Source of the DNA: Zoogloeaceae bacterium
GTDB taxonomy: Bacteria; Pseudomonadota; Gammaproteobacteria; Burkholderiales; Rhodocyclaceae
Assembly (NCBI GenBank): GCA_031287525.1
Contig: JAITSU010000066.1
Coordinates: 42,614 to 106,613 of the forward strand
Direction: 5' to 3'
Length of the DNA: 64,000 nucleotides
Part shown: one piece after another, positions 20,223 through 27,845 of the stretch
Layout of the letters: each line of letters opens with the position of its first letter
How positions within the stretch are numbered: position 1 is the stretch's first letter
The notes under the pieces: generated by a model
Told to the model about the DNA's origin: nothing
Databases searched by the model: none
What the model saw: the letters and a program-made list of their open reading frames with translations, nothing else
Position numbers and translations under genes: made by a program

Positions 20223-20843
20223 ATGCGCGCAGTCATGGTAGCCAATCCCAAGGGCGGGGCTGGCAAAACAACCCTGGCGACCAATCTTGCCGGTTATTTC
20301 GCCAATGAGGGCAAAAACGTCACGCTTTGCGATTTGGACAGACAGCAATCTTCGCTGCGCTGGCTCGCCTTTCGTGACCCGGAATTGCCGTCCATCACCG
20401 GCTATTTCAACGGCAACCAGATGCTCATCAATCTGCCGCAAGAGCCGGACTGGGTGGTGCTGGACGCGCCGGCGGGTTTTCAGGGTTACAAGTTGAACGA
20501 TTACCTGCGGGCGGTGGATCGGGTCTTGATTCCCATCGTCCCGTCCATTTTTGATATGGCGGCGACGGAAGATTTTTTGAACACCTTGCGACAGGATTTA
20601 AGTGGGCGCATGGCAAAAATCGGTATCGTCGCCATGCGGATTGACCCGCGCACCCGCGCCGCCAACATGCTGGAAGAATTCCTGCGTCATTTTGACATCC
20701 CCATCGTCGCCTATCTGCGGAATACGCAGAATTACGTGAATGTGGCAGCGGGCGGGCAAACCATTTTCGACCCGCCGCGCGCCCGTAACAAACGCGACAT
20801 TGAGCAATGGCAAAATCTGCACAAGTGGATTTTGAAGAAGTGA
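20223..20843 (+). CDS. ParA-family ATPase (orphan)
   Basis: A 206-aa MinD/ParA-type ATPase with a deviant Walker A (NPKGGAGKTT, with the signature lysine K10), CDLDRQQSSLRW (A') and a Walker B-like VVLDAPAG. Short ParAs like this position chromosomes, plasmids or protein cargo such as chemoreceptor arrays. No parB-like gene or centromere repeats are adjacent, so the cargo is unknown. It has its own promoter (TATAAT box) and a strong terminator. AGGGAG precedes the ATG. Confidence 0.9.
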   Translation: MRAVMVANPKGGAGKTTLATNLAGYFANEGKNVTLCDLDRQQSSLRWLAFRDPELPSITGYFNGNQMLINLPQEPDWVVLDAPAGFQGYKLNDYLRAVDRVLIPIVPSIFDMAATEDFLNTLRQDLSGRMAKIGIVAMRIDPRTRAANMLEEFLRHFDIPIVAYLRNTQNYVNVAAGGQTIFDPPRARNKRDIEQWQNLHKWILKK

Positions 20844-20865
20844 TGATTCCGTAGCGCGTCAAGAA

Positions 20866-20907
20866 CGGCGCGGCGACTTGGGAATCCATGTCGTCGCGCC
20901 GCTTTTT
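20866..20907 (+). terminator. intrinsic terminator after the parA-like gene
   Basis: CGGCGCGGCGAC pairs with GTCGTCGCGCCG over 12 bp (one G-U), with a 12-nt loop and CTTTTT after the stem. Confidence 0.85.
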
Positions 20908-21033
20908 GACCCGCTCGCCCGAATAGCTGTGAACTTACTTCAAGTTAACCCTCTATCTCGTTATTTTTATTGATTTTATTCTGATTTTTGTTAGACTGAG
21001 GTAAAATCCGCCGCACAAATAGATGGTCTGTTT

Positions 21034-22014
21034 ATGAAAAATTTTCTTATTTCCTTGCTGGTCGTTGCTGTCGCTACGTTTGCCAGCGTACCCGCCGAGG
21101 TCAGCGCAGCCCCCAAGTCATCTGCCAAGCAGAATGCGGCAAAGTCCAGACAAAGCGTGGCGCAGGGTAAAAAACTCGCCAGCAAATCCGTGAAGCAGAA
21201 GTCGATTGTCCGCAAGGCTGCGGCGGAGAACGATGAGTATTTGTTCGACAAGGAGGGTCGGCTGGCGCTCGGTTCGGTTTCGGCGCTGGTGCTTGACCAG
21301 ATGACGGGTACGGCGCTGCTGGAAAAGAATCCCGGCATGATTTTGCCCATCGCTTCCATTTCCAAATTGATGACCGCGATGGTGGTGTTGGATTCGCGCC
21401 CGAACATGGAGGAAGTCATCAGCATTTCCGACGCTGACGTGGATTACCTGAAAGGCACGCGCTCCCGTCTGCCGGTGGGCGTCAGCATGACGCGAGACAC
21501 CGCCTTGCTGCTCGCCTTGATGTCATCCGAAAATCGTGCCGCCAATGCGTTGGCGCGGCATTATCCGGGCGGCTTGCCGGCTTTTGTCGCCGCCATGAAC
21601 CGCAAGGCGAAAGCAATGGGGCTGACCCAGACCCGCTTTGAAGAACCCACCGGACTTTCCTTTAACAATGTATCCACGGCGCGGGATTTGTCGCGCATGG
21701 TGATGGCGGCGCATCAGTATCCACTCATCCGCGAATACTCGACGATGGCGGGCGCCAGGGTGGACATGGGCAACAGCGTGCTGGATTTTACGAACACCAA
21801 TGCGCTGGTCAAAAATCCGCAATGGCAGATTGGTTTGTCCAAGACGGGTTACATCTCTGAAGCAGGTCGTTGTCTGGTGATGCAAGCATGGGTGGCAGGC
21901 AAGCCCGTGGTCATGGTCTTTCTGGATTCCAACGGCAAAATGACCCGCGTCGGCGACGCGAACCGCGTCAAACGCTGGATGGAAGGGGATACGCCGGGAA
22001 ATACAGGCGCGTAA
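21034..22014 (+). CDS. pbpG: D-alanyl-D-alanine endopeptidase (PBP7 type)
   Basis: A 326-aa periplasmic serine peptidase that cuts D,D cross-links in peptidoglycan. Signal peptide 1 to about 25 (ends VSAAP), then a Lys/Ser/Ala-rich basic linker to about 62. The S11 peptidase domain has S108-x-x-K111 (ASISKLMT), S166-E-N168 and KTG (LSKTGYI). It starts a three-gene unit: its TAA overlaps the ATG of the short aldehyde dehydrogenase (TAATG), followed by wrbA. Confidence 0.94.
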   Translation: MKNFLISLLVVAVATFASVPAEVSAAPKSSAKQNAAKSRQSVAQGKKLASKSVKQKSIVRKAAAENDEYLFDKEGRLALGSVSALVLDQMTGTALLEKNPGMILPIASISKLMTAMVVLDSRPNMEEVISISDADVDYLKGTRSRLPVGVSMTRDTALLLALMSSENRAANALARHYPGGLPAFVAAMNRKAKAMGLTQTRFEEPTGLSFNNVSTARDLSRMVMAAHQYPLIREYSTMAGARVDMGNSVLDFTNTNALVKNPQWQIGLSKTGYISEAGRCLVMQAWVAGKPVVMVFLDSNGKMTRVGDANRVKRWMEGDTPGNTGA

Positions 22015-22703
22015 TGGCAATGCGGGAATTAAAAATTGAAGACGCCACACCCGTCCTGCCCTCGTGGATTCATGGACGGGCTTTTTTGAGCCTGACTTCC
22101 GGTTTTGCCGAGGTGCGAAACGTAAAGGGCGAAGTCTTGCGCCGCACGCCCCTCTGTGGCGCGGATGAAGTCGCCGCCGCTGTCGCCGGAGCGGAGGCGG
22201 CGTTGCCCGCATGGTCGGCATTGCCGGATGGCGAACGCCAGAATTTCCTCATCGCGTGGTCTGCCGCGCTGGAAAAATACGCTCTGCATTTTGCCCACCT
22301 GATTGCCGAAGAAACCGGCGTTGGTGAAGCCGCCGCAGGGGACGAAGTTGCCGCCGCCGCTGTCGCGTTGCGGACAGGGTTACAAAGCGCAACGTCTGTA
22401 AAAAACGAAGCGGGTAAAATTGCGGCTTGTGTCTGGAATACGCCCCTGGCGCTGGAGGTTGTCATCAAGCGGATTGCCCCGATACTGCGCGCTGGCGGCG
22501 TCATCATCGTCAAACCTCGCGCGCAATCCCCCGGCGCGGTGTTTGCGCTTTGCGAACTTTCCGCCCGTGTCGGTATTCCGGCAGGCGTTGTCAATCTGGT
22601 GCAAGGCGAAGACGCCGTGCTCGCGGCGCTCGCTGAACATCGCAACGTGCGGATTGTTCAGGGGTTTCAGGACACAATCCAATCACCTCTACAGGAGAAA
22701 TAA
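22014..22703 (+). CDS. half-length aldehyde dehydrogenase-like protein
   Basis: 229 aa matching only the N-terminal NAD-binding half of an aldehyde dehydrogenase (about 480 aa normally). Recognisable parts are AVAGAEAALPAWSALPDGERQNFL, the substrate-tunnel helices, VWNTPLALEVVIKRIAPILRAGGVIIVKP and SARVGIPAGVVNLVQGEDAVLAALAEH, each a known stretch of the fold. It stops where the F-T-G-S loop should come, so the general-base Glu and catalytic Cys are absent. wrbA starts 3 nt later, leaving no C-terminal remnant. It cannot be an ordinary dehydrogenase. It may bind NAD or be a decaying gene, although it is intact and coupled to pbpG. Confidence 0.8.
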   Translation: MAMRELKIEDATPVLPSWIHGRAFLSLTSGFAEVRNVKGEVLRRTPLCGADEVAAAVAGAEAALPAWSALPDGERQNFLIAWSAALEKYALHFAHLIAEETGVGEAAAGDEVAAAAVALRTGLQSATSVKNEAGKIAACVWNTPLALEVVIKRIAPILRAGGVIIVKPRAQSPGAVFALCELSARVGIPAGVVNLVQGEDAVLAALAEHRNVRIVQGFQDTIQSPLQEK

Positions 22704-22706
22704 CAC

Positions 22707-23270
22707 ATGAAAAAAATCGCCATTGCCTACCATAGCGGCTACGGTCACACCGCCCGCCAAGCCAGTTCCGTGCTCGAAGGCGCGTCTTCCCGCTCCGGCG
22801 TGGAAGCCAGACTTTACGATGTGACCGCGCTCGACGATGCCGCCTGGAATGAGCTGGACGCCGCCGACGCCATCATCTTCGGCGCGCCCACCTACATGGG
22901 CAGCCTCTCCTTCAAGTTCAAGGAATTCATGGAAGTGTCCAGCAAACGCTGGTTCGCCCAAACCTGGAAAGACAAGTTTGCCGCGGGCTTCACCTGTTCC
23001 GCCGCGCAATCCGGCGACAAGTTGAACGCCTTGATTCAACTGATGATTTACGCCGGTCAGCACAGCATGATTTGGGTCAGCCTGGGCGTTTTGCCGGGCA
23101 ACAACTCCACCAAAGGTTCGGTCAATGACCTGAACCGTCTGGGCGGTTACAGCGGCGCGATTGCCCAGGCGAACGCCGATCAGGGCGCAGACGGCATGTT
23201 GGAATCCGACCTGAAGACCGCCGCGCTGCTCGGTCAGCGTGTGGCGGAACAACTGTTGCGCCTGAAATAA
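22707..23270 (+). CDS. WrbA-like flavodoxin-fold NAD(P)H:quinone oxidoreductase
   Basis: A 187-aa cytoplasmic flavoprotein. The FMN phosphate loop is AYHSGYGHTARQA and the second flavin loop is FGAPTYMGSLSFKFKEFM. It resembles WrbA-type quinone reductases, though the central loops are shorter than in E. coli WrbA (198 aa). It is the last gene after pbpG and the truncated aldehyde dehydrogenase, with AGGAGA before the ATG and a terminator after the stop. Confidence 0.87.
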   Translation: MKKIAIAYHSGYGHTARQASSVLEGASSRSGVEARLYDVTALDDAAWNELDAADAIIFGAPTYMGSLSFKFKEFMEVSSKRWFAQTWKDKFAAGFTCSAAQSGDKLNALIQLMIYAGQHSMIWVSLGVLPGNNSTKGSVNDLNRLGGYSGAIAQANADQGADGMLESDLKTAALLGQRVAEQLLRLK

Positions 23271-23295
23271 ATCCTGCCGAATACGTCAGTCAAAT

Positions 23296-23326
23296 AAAAA
23301 ACCGGACAAATACGTCCGGTTTTTTT
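23296..23326 (+). terminator. intrinsic terminator after wrbA-like gene
   Basis: A run, ACCGGAC-aaatac-GTCCGGT, T7, about 25 nt after the stop. Confidence 0.93.
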
Positions 23327-23370
23327 GCGCTATATTTCCAACTTCGAGTTTGAATAAAAAGAGGCGCGTC

Positions 23371-24168
23371 ATGACAAACCACATGTCCCTGAGTGATTTG
23401 CACATCTTGCTGGTAGAACCCTCGCACATGCAGGCGCAACTGACACAACGCATGTTGTCCGACCTCGGCGTTTCCGATGTGCGGCGCTGCGAACAGGCGG
23501 ATGAGGCGCTGGCCGCCATGCGCGACATGCGCCCCAGCGCCGTCATCAGCAGCCTGTATCTGCCTGACATGGCAGGCACAGAACTGGTCATGAGCATGCG
23601 CCGCGAAGAAGACCTTGAATACCTGCCCTTCATCCTGATTTCCAGCGAAACCCGCCCGCAGGTACTCGATCCCGTGCGTCAGTCCGGCGCTTGCTGCATC
23701 GTCGCCAAACCCTTCACCGAAGAACAACTGGCGCGCGCCCTGTACGCCGTCATCGACCTGCTCGCCCCGCCGGAAGCCCTGGACATCGCGGAAGTGGAAC
23801 AACTGCGCGTGCTCCTGGTCGACGATAGCCAGACCTCACGCCACTATATGCGCCACCTGCTCGAAGACATGGGCATAGAAACCATACTGGAAGCCGAAAA
23901 CGGTCGCGAAGCCATTACCCAACTCGCGGAAACCATGATTGACCTCGTGCTGACCGACTACAATATGCCGGAAATGGACGGCAAGGCATTGGTGGAATAC
24001 ATCCGCACCCAAAGCTGGCAAACCTCGGTGCCCATTCTGATGATTACCAGCGAACACGACCAGGGGCGTCTGGCTGCCATAGAAAAAGCCGGCGTTTCCG
24101 CCATCTGCGACAAATCCTTCGGCGCGACGGACATGCGGAAGGTGATTACGGAAGCGTTGAGTTTGTGA
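23371..24168 (+). CDS. tandem double-receiver protein (first receiver degenerate)
   Basis: 265 aa with two receiver domains and no output domain. REC1 (about 10-130) has lost key residues: the acidic pair is E-P (LLVEPSHM) and Ser61 replaces the phosphoacceptor Asp (AVISSLYLPDMAG), although the lysine of AKPF remains. REC2 (about 145-265) is complete: VDDSQTS, D196 (LTDYNMPEMDG), ITSE and DKS. REC1 is therefore probably a binding module and REC2 the phospho-switch. ATG 23371 follows AAGAGG; the TTG seven codons earlier is rejected. Confidence 0.9.
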   Translation: MTNHMSLSDLHILLVEPSHMQAQLTQRMLSDLGVSDVRRCEQADEALAAMRDMRPSAVISSLYLPDMAGTELVMSMRREEDLEYLPFILISSETRPQVLDPVRQSGACCIVAKPFTEEQLARALYAVIDLLAPPEALDIAEVEQLRVLLVDDSQTSRHYMRHLLEDMGIETILEAENGREAITQLAETMIDLVLTDYNMPEMDGKALVEYIRTQSWQTSVPILMITSEHDQGRLAAIEKAGVSAICDKSFGATDMRKVITEALSL

Positions 24169-24289
24169 GGCGGTTGCTGAGGCGATTTTCGTGAGCTGCC
24201 TTCATCCACTTTTACCGTCGCTTCGCTTTGTCGAAACCCGCTGCCGACCTGCGCGGGCGATTTCCCAACCTTTTGGACGAGCGATATCC

Positions 24290-25303
24290 ATGCGCCAATT
24301 ACCGCTGATTTGCCTGTTTTTTGCCATCGTGCTCCCTTGCCTTGCCGCAGAGCCGATTGGCGTGAATTTTTACCATGAAGACTGGAGCTTGGTGTGCGAC
24401 AACACGCGCGCCTGCCGCGCTACGGGCTATCAAATCGACGGAGAGCGACCTGTTTCTGTGTTGCTGACCCGCAAAGCAGGGCCGTCACAACCAGTGACCG
24501 CGCGCCTGAACGTGGTGTCGACGGAAGAAGACGAAGACTGGTTACGCTTACGCATCAATGGTCACGATCTGGGCGCGCTTGCCCCGCTCCGGGACGAGCT
24601 GTTCAGCCTGAACAAAGCCCAGACCAACGCCCTTCTGCGCGCGCTTGTCCGCGATAGCGAAATCCTTGTCGTCGGTCGTCACGACCAACAGTGGGAACTG
24701 TCGGACAAGGGCGCAGCGGCGGTATTGCTGAAAATGGACGAATTTCAGGGTCGCCTCGGCACCCCCGGTGCCTTGATTCGCAAGGGGCAACGTGATGAGT
24801 CCACGGTGTTAGCGCCTTTGCCTGTGCCCGTGGTACGCGTTCCGCCCATTCCTGCTTTACGCGCTGGCGATGCGAATGTTGCCAAAGATTCCACGTTGCG
24901 TGACGCATTGCGTAAGACCACAGATGATGATGAATGCCCGTCCCTTGATTCTCAGAGCGTGTTGGACATTGTTGCCCGCCTTGGCAAGGACAAACTATTG
25001 GTCTCCGCCTTATGCTGGCGAGCCGCCTACAACGAAGGCTATGGTTACTGGATCATCAACGCAAAGACCCCTTGGCAGCCAGTACTCGTCACGACCAGCG
25101 CGACCGATTATACAGAGGGGCGGTTGTCCGCTACACAGAAAGGTCGTGGTCTCGGCGATTGCTGGGGAAACTCCGAATGGAGTTGGGATGGCAAAAGCTT
25201 TATCAAGACCGGGGAGAGCAACGCTGGCTTGTGCAAAGGTTTTGTCGGTGGAGCATGGGATTTACCTTCCGTGGTCAGCAGGGTAATCCATACGCCTCGC
25301 TAA
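24290..25303 (+). CDS. exported DUF1176 protein
   Basis: A 337-aa secreted protein with signal peptide MRQLPLICLFFAIVLPCLAAEP. The body matches DUF1176: FYHEDWSLVCDNTRACRATGYQ split by short gaps, then the central domain and the C-terminal GRGLGDCWGNSEWSWDGKSFIKTGES with a conserved Cys pair. Function is unknown. ATG 24290 is chosen because it begins the signal peptide; the open frame upstream is not supported. It converges on the DUF2059 gene, with a 58-bp palindromic repeat between them. Confidence 0.82.
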   Translation: MRQLPLICLFFAIVLPCLAAEPIGVNFYHEDWSLVCDNTRACRATGYQIDGERPVSVLLTRKAGPSQPVTARLNVVSTEEDEDWLRLRINGHDLGALAPLRDELFSLNKAQTNALLRALVRDSEILVVGRHDQQWELSDKGAAAVLLKMDEFQGRLGTPGALIRKGQRDESTVLAPLPVPVVRVPPIPALRAGDANVAKDSTLRDALRKTTDDDECPSLDSQSVLDIVARLGKDKLLVSALCWRAAYNEGYGYWIINAKTPWQPVLVTTSATDYTEGRLSATQKGRGLGDCWGNSEWSWDGKSFIKTGESNAGLCKGFVGGAWDLPSVVSRVIHTPR

Positions 25304-25347
25304 CCCGATTCTCAATCCAGAACTGTCAATCAAAATTTCCAAAAATC

Positions 25348-25405
25348 ATAAACCCGCCGACGTGGACGTCGGCGTTCCCGGATGGCGTTCCCGGTTACTT
25401 CGCCT
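25348..25405. repeat. 58-bp palindrome-bearing duplication, copy A
   Basis: Matches 25995-26052 at 56 of 58 positions. It contains GCCGACGT-gg-ACGTCGGC (8-bp arms) plus two tandem GGGAACGCC words on the minus strand. Its right end includes the last codons and TAA stop of the DUF2059 gene. Confidence 0.92.
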
Positions 25406-25952
25406 TCTTGCAGGGGGCAACGACCAGTTCCGTGCCATCTGAATCGCATCCTATGGCGGCTTTGATGTCAGCCATGAGTTGCCCGATGGCGTCATCCATG
25501 CGGTTTTGACTCTCGGTGTTTAATATTTGCGAAAAGCTGACCAGAGCGGCTTGGGAAGCCGCAACGTCTTTTTTCCCAATTGGCGATTTGTAGAAAGCCA
25601 GAATTTCGTCTAACTCTGCTTCCGAAAGGTCGCTGCCATAAAAGCGTGACCAGATTTCAGTGAGTTCCTCCGCAGTGAATATCTTAGAACAACGTTCAAG
25701 ATATTGCGTCAGGACCTGTTTAAGTTTTGGATTTTCTTGCTCATCGCTCATACCACTTTCACGCAGCAATGTTCGATAGAGATCTTCCCCAATGTCCCCT
25801 GCTTGTAACTTCGCTTGGTCAATTTGTTGCTGGAACGTTTGCAGCAATCCCTGCGCTTCCACGATTTCTGATATTTTCGCTTGTCGAGCCGACTCATCCG
25901 CATTCACCTGTGCCGAAATAGCAAGCGCAATGACAAAAAATAAAAATTTCAT
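25395..25952 (-). CDS. exported DUF2059 protein
   Basis: A 185-aa exported protein. Signal peptide MKFLFFVIALAISAQVNA, then an all-helical body with the DUF2059 pattern (LTEIWSRFYGSDLSEAELDEI split; ILAFYKSPIGKKDVAASQAAL). Function unknown. The start at 25952 is the signal-peptide ATG; an upstream TTG is rejected. The last residues (...CKKAK) and stop lie in repeat copy A. It follows the ankyrin gene on the same strand and has the same repeat-derived Ala/Lys-Lys-stop ending context. Confidence 0.82.
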   Translation of the reverse strand: MKFLFFVIALAISAQVNADESARQAKISEIVEAQGLLQTFQQQIDQAKLQAGDIGEDLYRTLLRESGMSDEQENPKLKQVLTQYLERCSKIFTAEELTEIWSRFYGSDLSEAELDEILAFYKSPIGKKDVAASQAALVSFSQILNTESQNRMDDAIGQLMADIKAAIGCDSDGTELVVAPCKKAK

Positions 25953-25994
25953 GAGTTTTCTCCAAAATTTGTGATGGGGCAAAAATGAAGCATT

Positions 25995-26052
25995 ATAAAC
26001 CTGCCGACGTGGACGTCGGCGCTCCCGGATGGCGTTCCCGGTTACTTCGCCT
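25995..26052. repeat. 58-bp palindrome-bearing duplication, copy B
   Basis: Second copy, same orientation, two substitutions relative to copy A. It provides the stop codon and final residues (AK) of the ankyrin protein. Each copy therefore forms the 3' end of one of two consecutive minus-strand genes. Confidence 0.92.
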
Positions 26053-26698
26053 CCTGCGCTCGCAGGAAATCGGCAATGGTGGTGTTGCGCGTTCTGGTTG
26101 CCCAGTCCAGCGCGGTTCTGCCGTTGCTGTCTTTCAGGTTGATGTCCGCGCCCAGTGTGACCAGGCGTTTGGCGAGGTCGGTGTAGCCGCCGCGCGCGGC
26201 GGCCATGAGCGCGGTCATGCCGCTTTCGCTGACGGCGTTGAGGTTTGCGCCTTGGGCGAGCAGGTATTCGACGACTTCGGTGTGTCCGTTGAAGGCGGCG
26301 TAAATCAGCGGTGTCCAGCCTTCCATTTCGATTTGCGCGCCAGCTTCGACCAGGCGTTGGACGATGACCAGTCTGCCTGCGTAGGCGGCGAGGCGCAGGG
26401 CGGAGTCGCCGTGCATGTTGCGGGCGTTGATTTTGGCGCGTTGCCCGATGAACAGAGCGACCAGTTCGGGATGGTTTTCGCGCGCGGCGAGCATGAGCAG
26501 GGTGTTGCCTTCGATGTCGCTGGTGTTCACGTCCATGCCGCGATTCAGAAGTTCGACGACGGCGCTCCGGTCGCCCAGTTTGACGGCGGTCATCATTTCG
26601 TCATAAACGGCGGCTTTCGCGGTTGGCGCGAAAAAACAGGAGATGGCGAGCAGCAGGGCGGCCAGCGTGGTCAGCAAGGGGGTACGCAGGGATGTCAT
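26042..26698 (-). CDS. exported ankyrin-repeat protein
   Basis: A 218-aa protein with signal peptide (MTSLRTPLLTTLAALLLAIS to about TAKAA), so periplasmic. About five ankyrin repeats follow: DVNTSDIEGNTLLMLAAREN, KINARNMHGDSALRLAAYAG, EGWTPLIYAAFNGHTEVVEYLL, NAVSESGMTALMAAARGG and NLKDSNGRTALDWATRT. This is a binding scaffold whose partner is unknown. The start overlaps the tatD stop by 4 nt, so it is coupled to the tmk-holB-pilZ-tatD operon. Its 3' end lies in repeat copy B. Confidence 0.9.
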   Translation of the reverse strand: MTSLRTPLLTTLAALLLAISCFFAPTAKAAVYDEMMTAVKLGDRSAVVELLNRGMDVNTSDIEGNTLLMLAARENHPELVALFIGQRAKINARNMHGDSALRLAAYAGRLVIVQRLVEAGAQIEMEGWTPLIYAAFNGHTEVVEYLLAQGANLNAVSESGMTALMAAARGGYTDLAKRLVTLGADINLKDSNGRTALDWATRTRNTTIADFLRAQEAK

Positions 26699-27477
26699 TT
26701 TGAGATTGCCTCGCGGGTTTGCGGGAAAAGGGTGAAAAAGTTTTCGCTGCTGGCTTTTGCGATTGCCGCGAAATCCAGCGCGCGCAGGCGGGCGATTTCT
26801 TCGGCGACGTAGCGAACATAGGCGGGCTGGTTTACCTTGCCGCGATAGGGCGTCGGCGCGAGGTAGGGGGAATCGGTTTCGATCAGGACGCGATTCAAGG
26901 GTGCGCGCGTTGCGACTTCCTTGACGGCGGTGGCGTTTTTGAAGGTGACGATGCCGGAGAAGGAAATATAAAACCCCAGCGCCAGCGCCCTTTGCGCGAT
27001 TTTCCAGTTTTCGGAAAAGCAGTGCATGATGCCGCCCACCCGCTCTGCGCCTTCCTCTTCGAGAATGGCGAGGGTGTCTTCCGCCGCTTCGCGGGTGTGG
27101 ATGACCAGCGGTTTTTGCGTGGCGATGGCGGCGCGGATGTGGGCGCGAAAACGCTGGCGCTGCCATTCGGGTTTGTCCTGATGCCAGTGGTAATCGAGTC
27201 CGGTTTCGCCGATGGCGATGACTTTCGGGTGGCGGGCAAGCTCGGTCAGGCGAGCGATGTCCGGTTCTTCGGCTTTATCGTATTCGGGATGCAAGCCGAC
27301 GCTGGCAAAGAGGTGGGCGTGTTGTTCCGCCAAGGCGAGTACGCGGGGAAAGTCTTCCAGATTCACGCCGATGCACATCGCGCCGCGCACGTCGTTTTGC
27401 CGCATGGCGTCCAGCACTTGCGGCAACTGACTGGATAAATCGGGAAAATCCAGATGACAATGTGAATCTATGAGCAT
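26695..27477 (-). CDS. tatD: TatD-family metal-dependent DNase
   Basis: A 260-aa TIM-barrel hydrolase. Metal ligands: DSHCHLD (HxH), GETGLDYHW (Glu), PLVIHTREA (His), MHCFSEN (His) and ETDSPYLAP (Asp). Family members show 3'-5' exonuclease or D-aminoacyl-tRNA-type activities. It lies 2 nt after pilZ and overlaps the ankyrin gene. The order holB-pilZ-tatD is standard in beta- and gammaproteobacteria. Confidence 0.95.
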   Translation of the reverse strand: MLIDSHCHLDFPDLSSQLPQVLDAMRQNDVRGAMCIGVNLEDFPRVLALAEQHAHLFASVGLHPEYDKAEEPDIARLTELARHPKVIAIGETGLDYHWHQDKPEWQRQRFRAHIRAAIATQKPLVIHTREAAEDTLAILEEEGAERVGGIMHCFSENWKIAQRALALGFYISFSGIVTFKNATAVKEVATRAPLNRVLIETDSPYLAPTPYRGKVNQPAYVRYVAEEIARLRALDFAAIAKASSENFFTLFPQTREAISK

Positions 27478-27479
27478 TG

Positions 27480-27839
27480 TCAGAGTGTGTGGGTGAGGCG
27501 CGAGGAATTCAACACGCCTGCCAGAATCCCCTCGATTTTGCGCTTGGCTTCGATGCCGCTTTCGTCGGCGTTGAACTGGATACCGATGCCTTGCGGATGG
27601 TTGTTTTGCGCGTTGGCGGGCGTGATCCAGGCGACCTTGCCAGCGATAGGCAGCTTGCCGGGTTCGTCCATCAGGGAAAGCAGCATGAACACTTCATCAC
27701 CCAGGGCATAAGTGCGTGGCGTGGGAATGAAAATACCGCCATTTTTGAGCATGGGCATGAACGCCGCATAAAGCGCGGATTTGGAACTGATATTCAGCGA
27801 AAGCACGCTGGGGCGAGCGACAGATGGTTTGGCGGGCAT
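27480..27839 (-). CDS. pilZ: type IV pilus protein PilZ
   Basis: A 119-aa PilZ-domain protein (NGGIFIPTPRTYALGDEVF, GKVAWITPAN, GIGIQF). It lacks the RxxxR and D/NxSxxG c-di-GMP ligands at its N-terminus, as in the founding Pseudomonas PilZ, which works in pilus biogenesis through the PilB ATPase and a c-di-GMP protein rather than binding c-di-GMP itself. Its place between holB and tatD matches that family. Starts 6 nt after the holB stop. Confidence 0.92.
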   Translation of the reverse strand: MPAKPSVARPSVLSLNISSKSALYAAFMPMLKNGGIFIPTPRTYALGDEVFMLLSLMDEPGKLPIAGKVAWITPANAQNNHPQGIGIQFNADESGIEAKRKIEGILAGVLNSSRLTHTL

Positions 27840-27845
27840 GGTGGC

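Noticed and set aside
22014..22703. Frameshifted full-length aldehyde dehydrogenase
   Set aside because: No C-terminal half is present in any frame; wrbA begins 3 nt after the stop.
25953..25982. Upstream TTG start for the DUF2059 gene
   Set aside because: Adds ten residues before a clean signal peptide; ATG 25952 is more likely.
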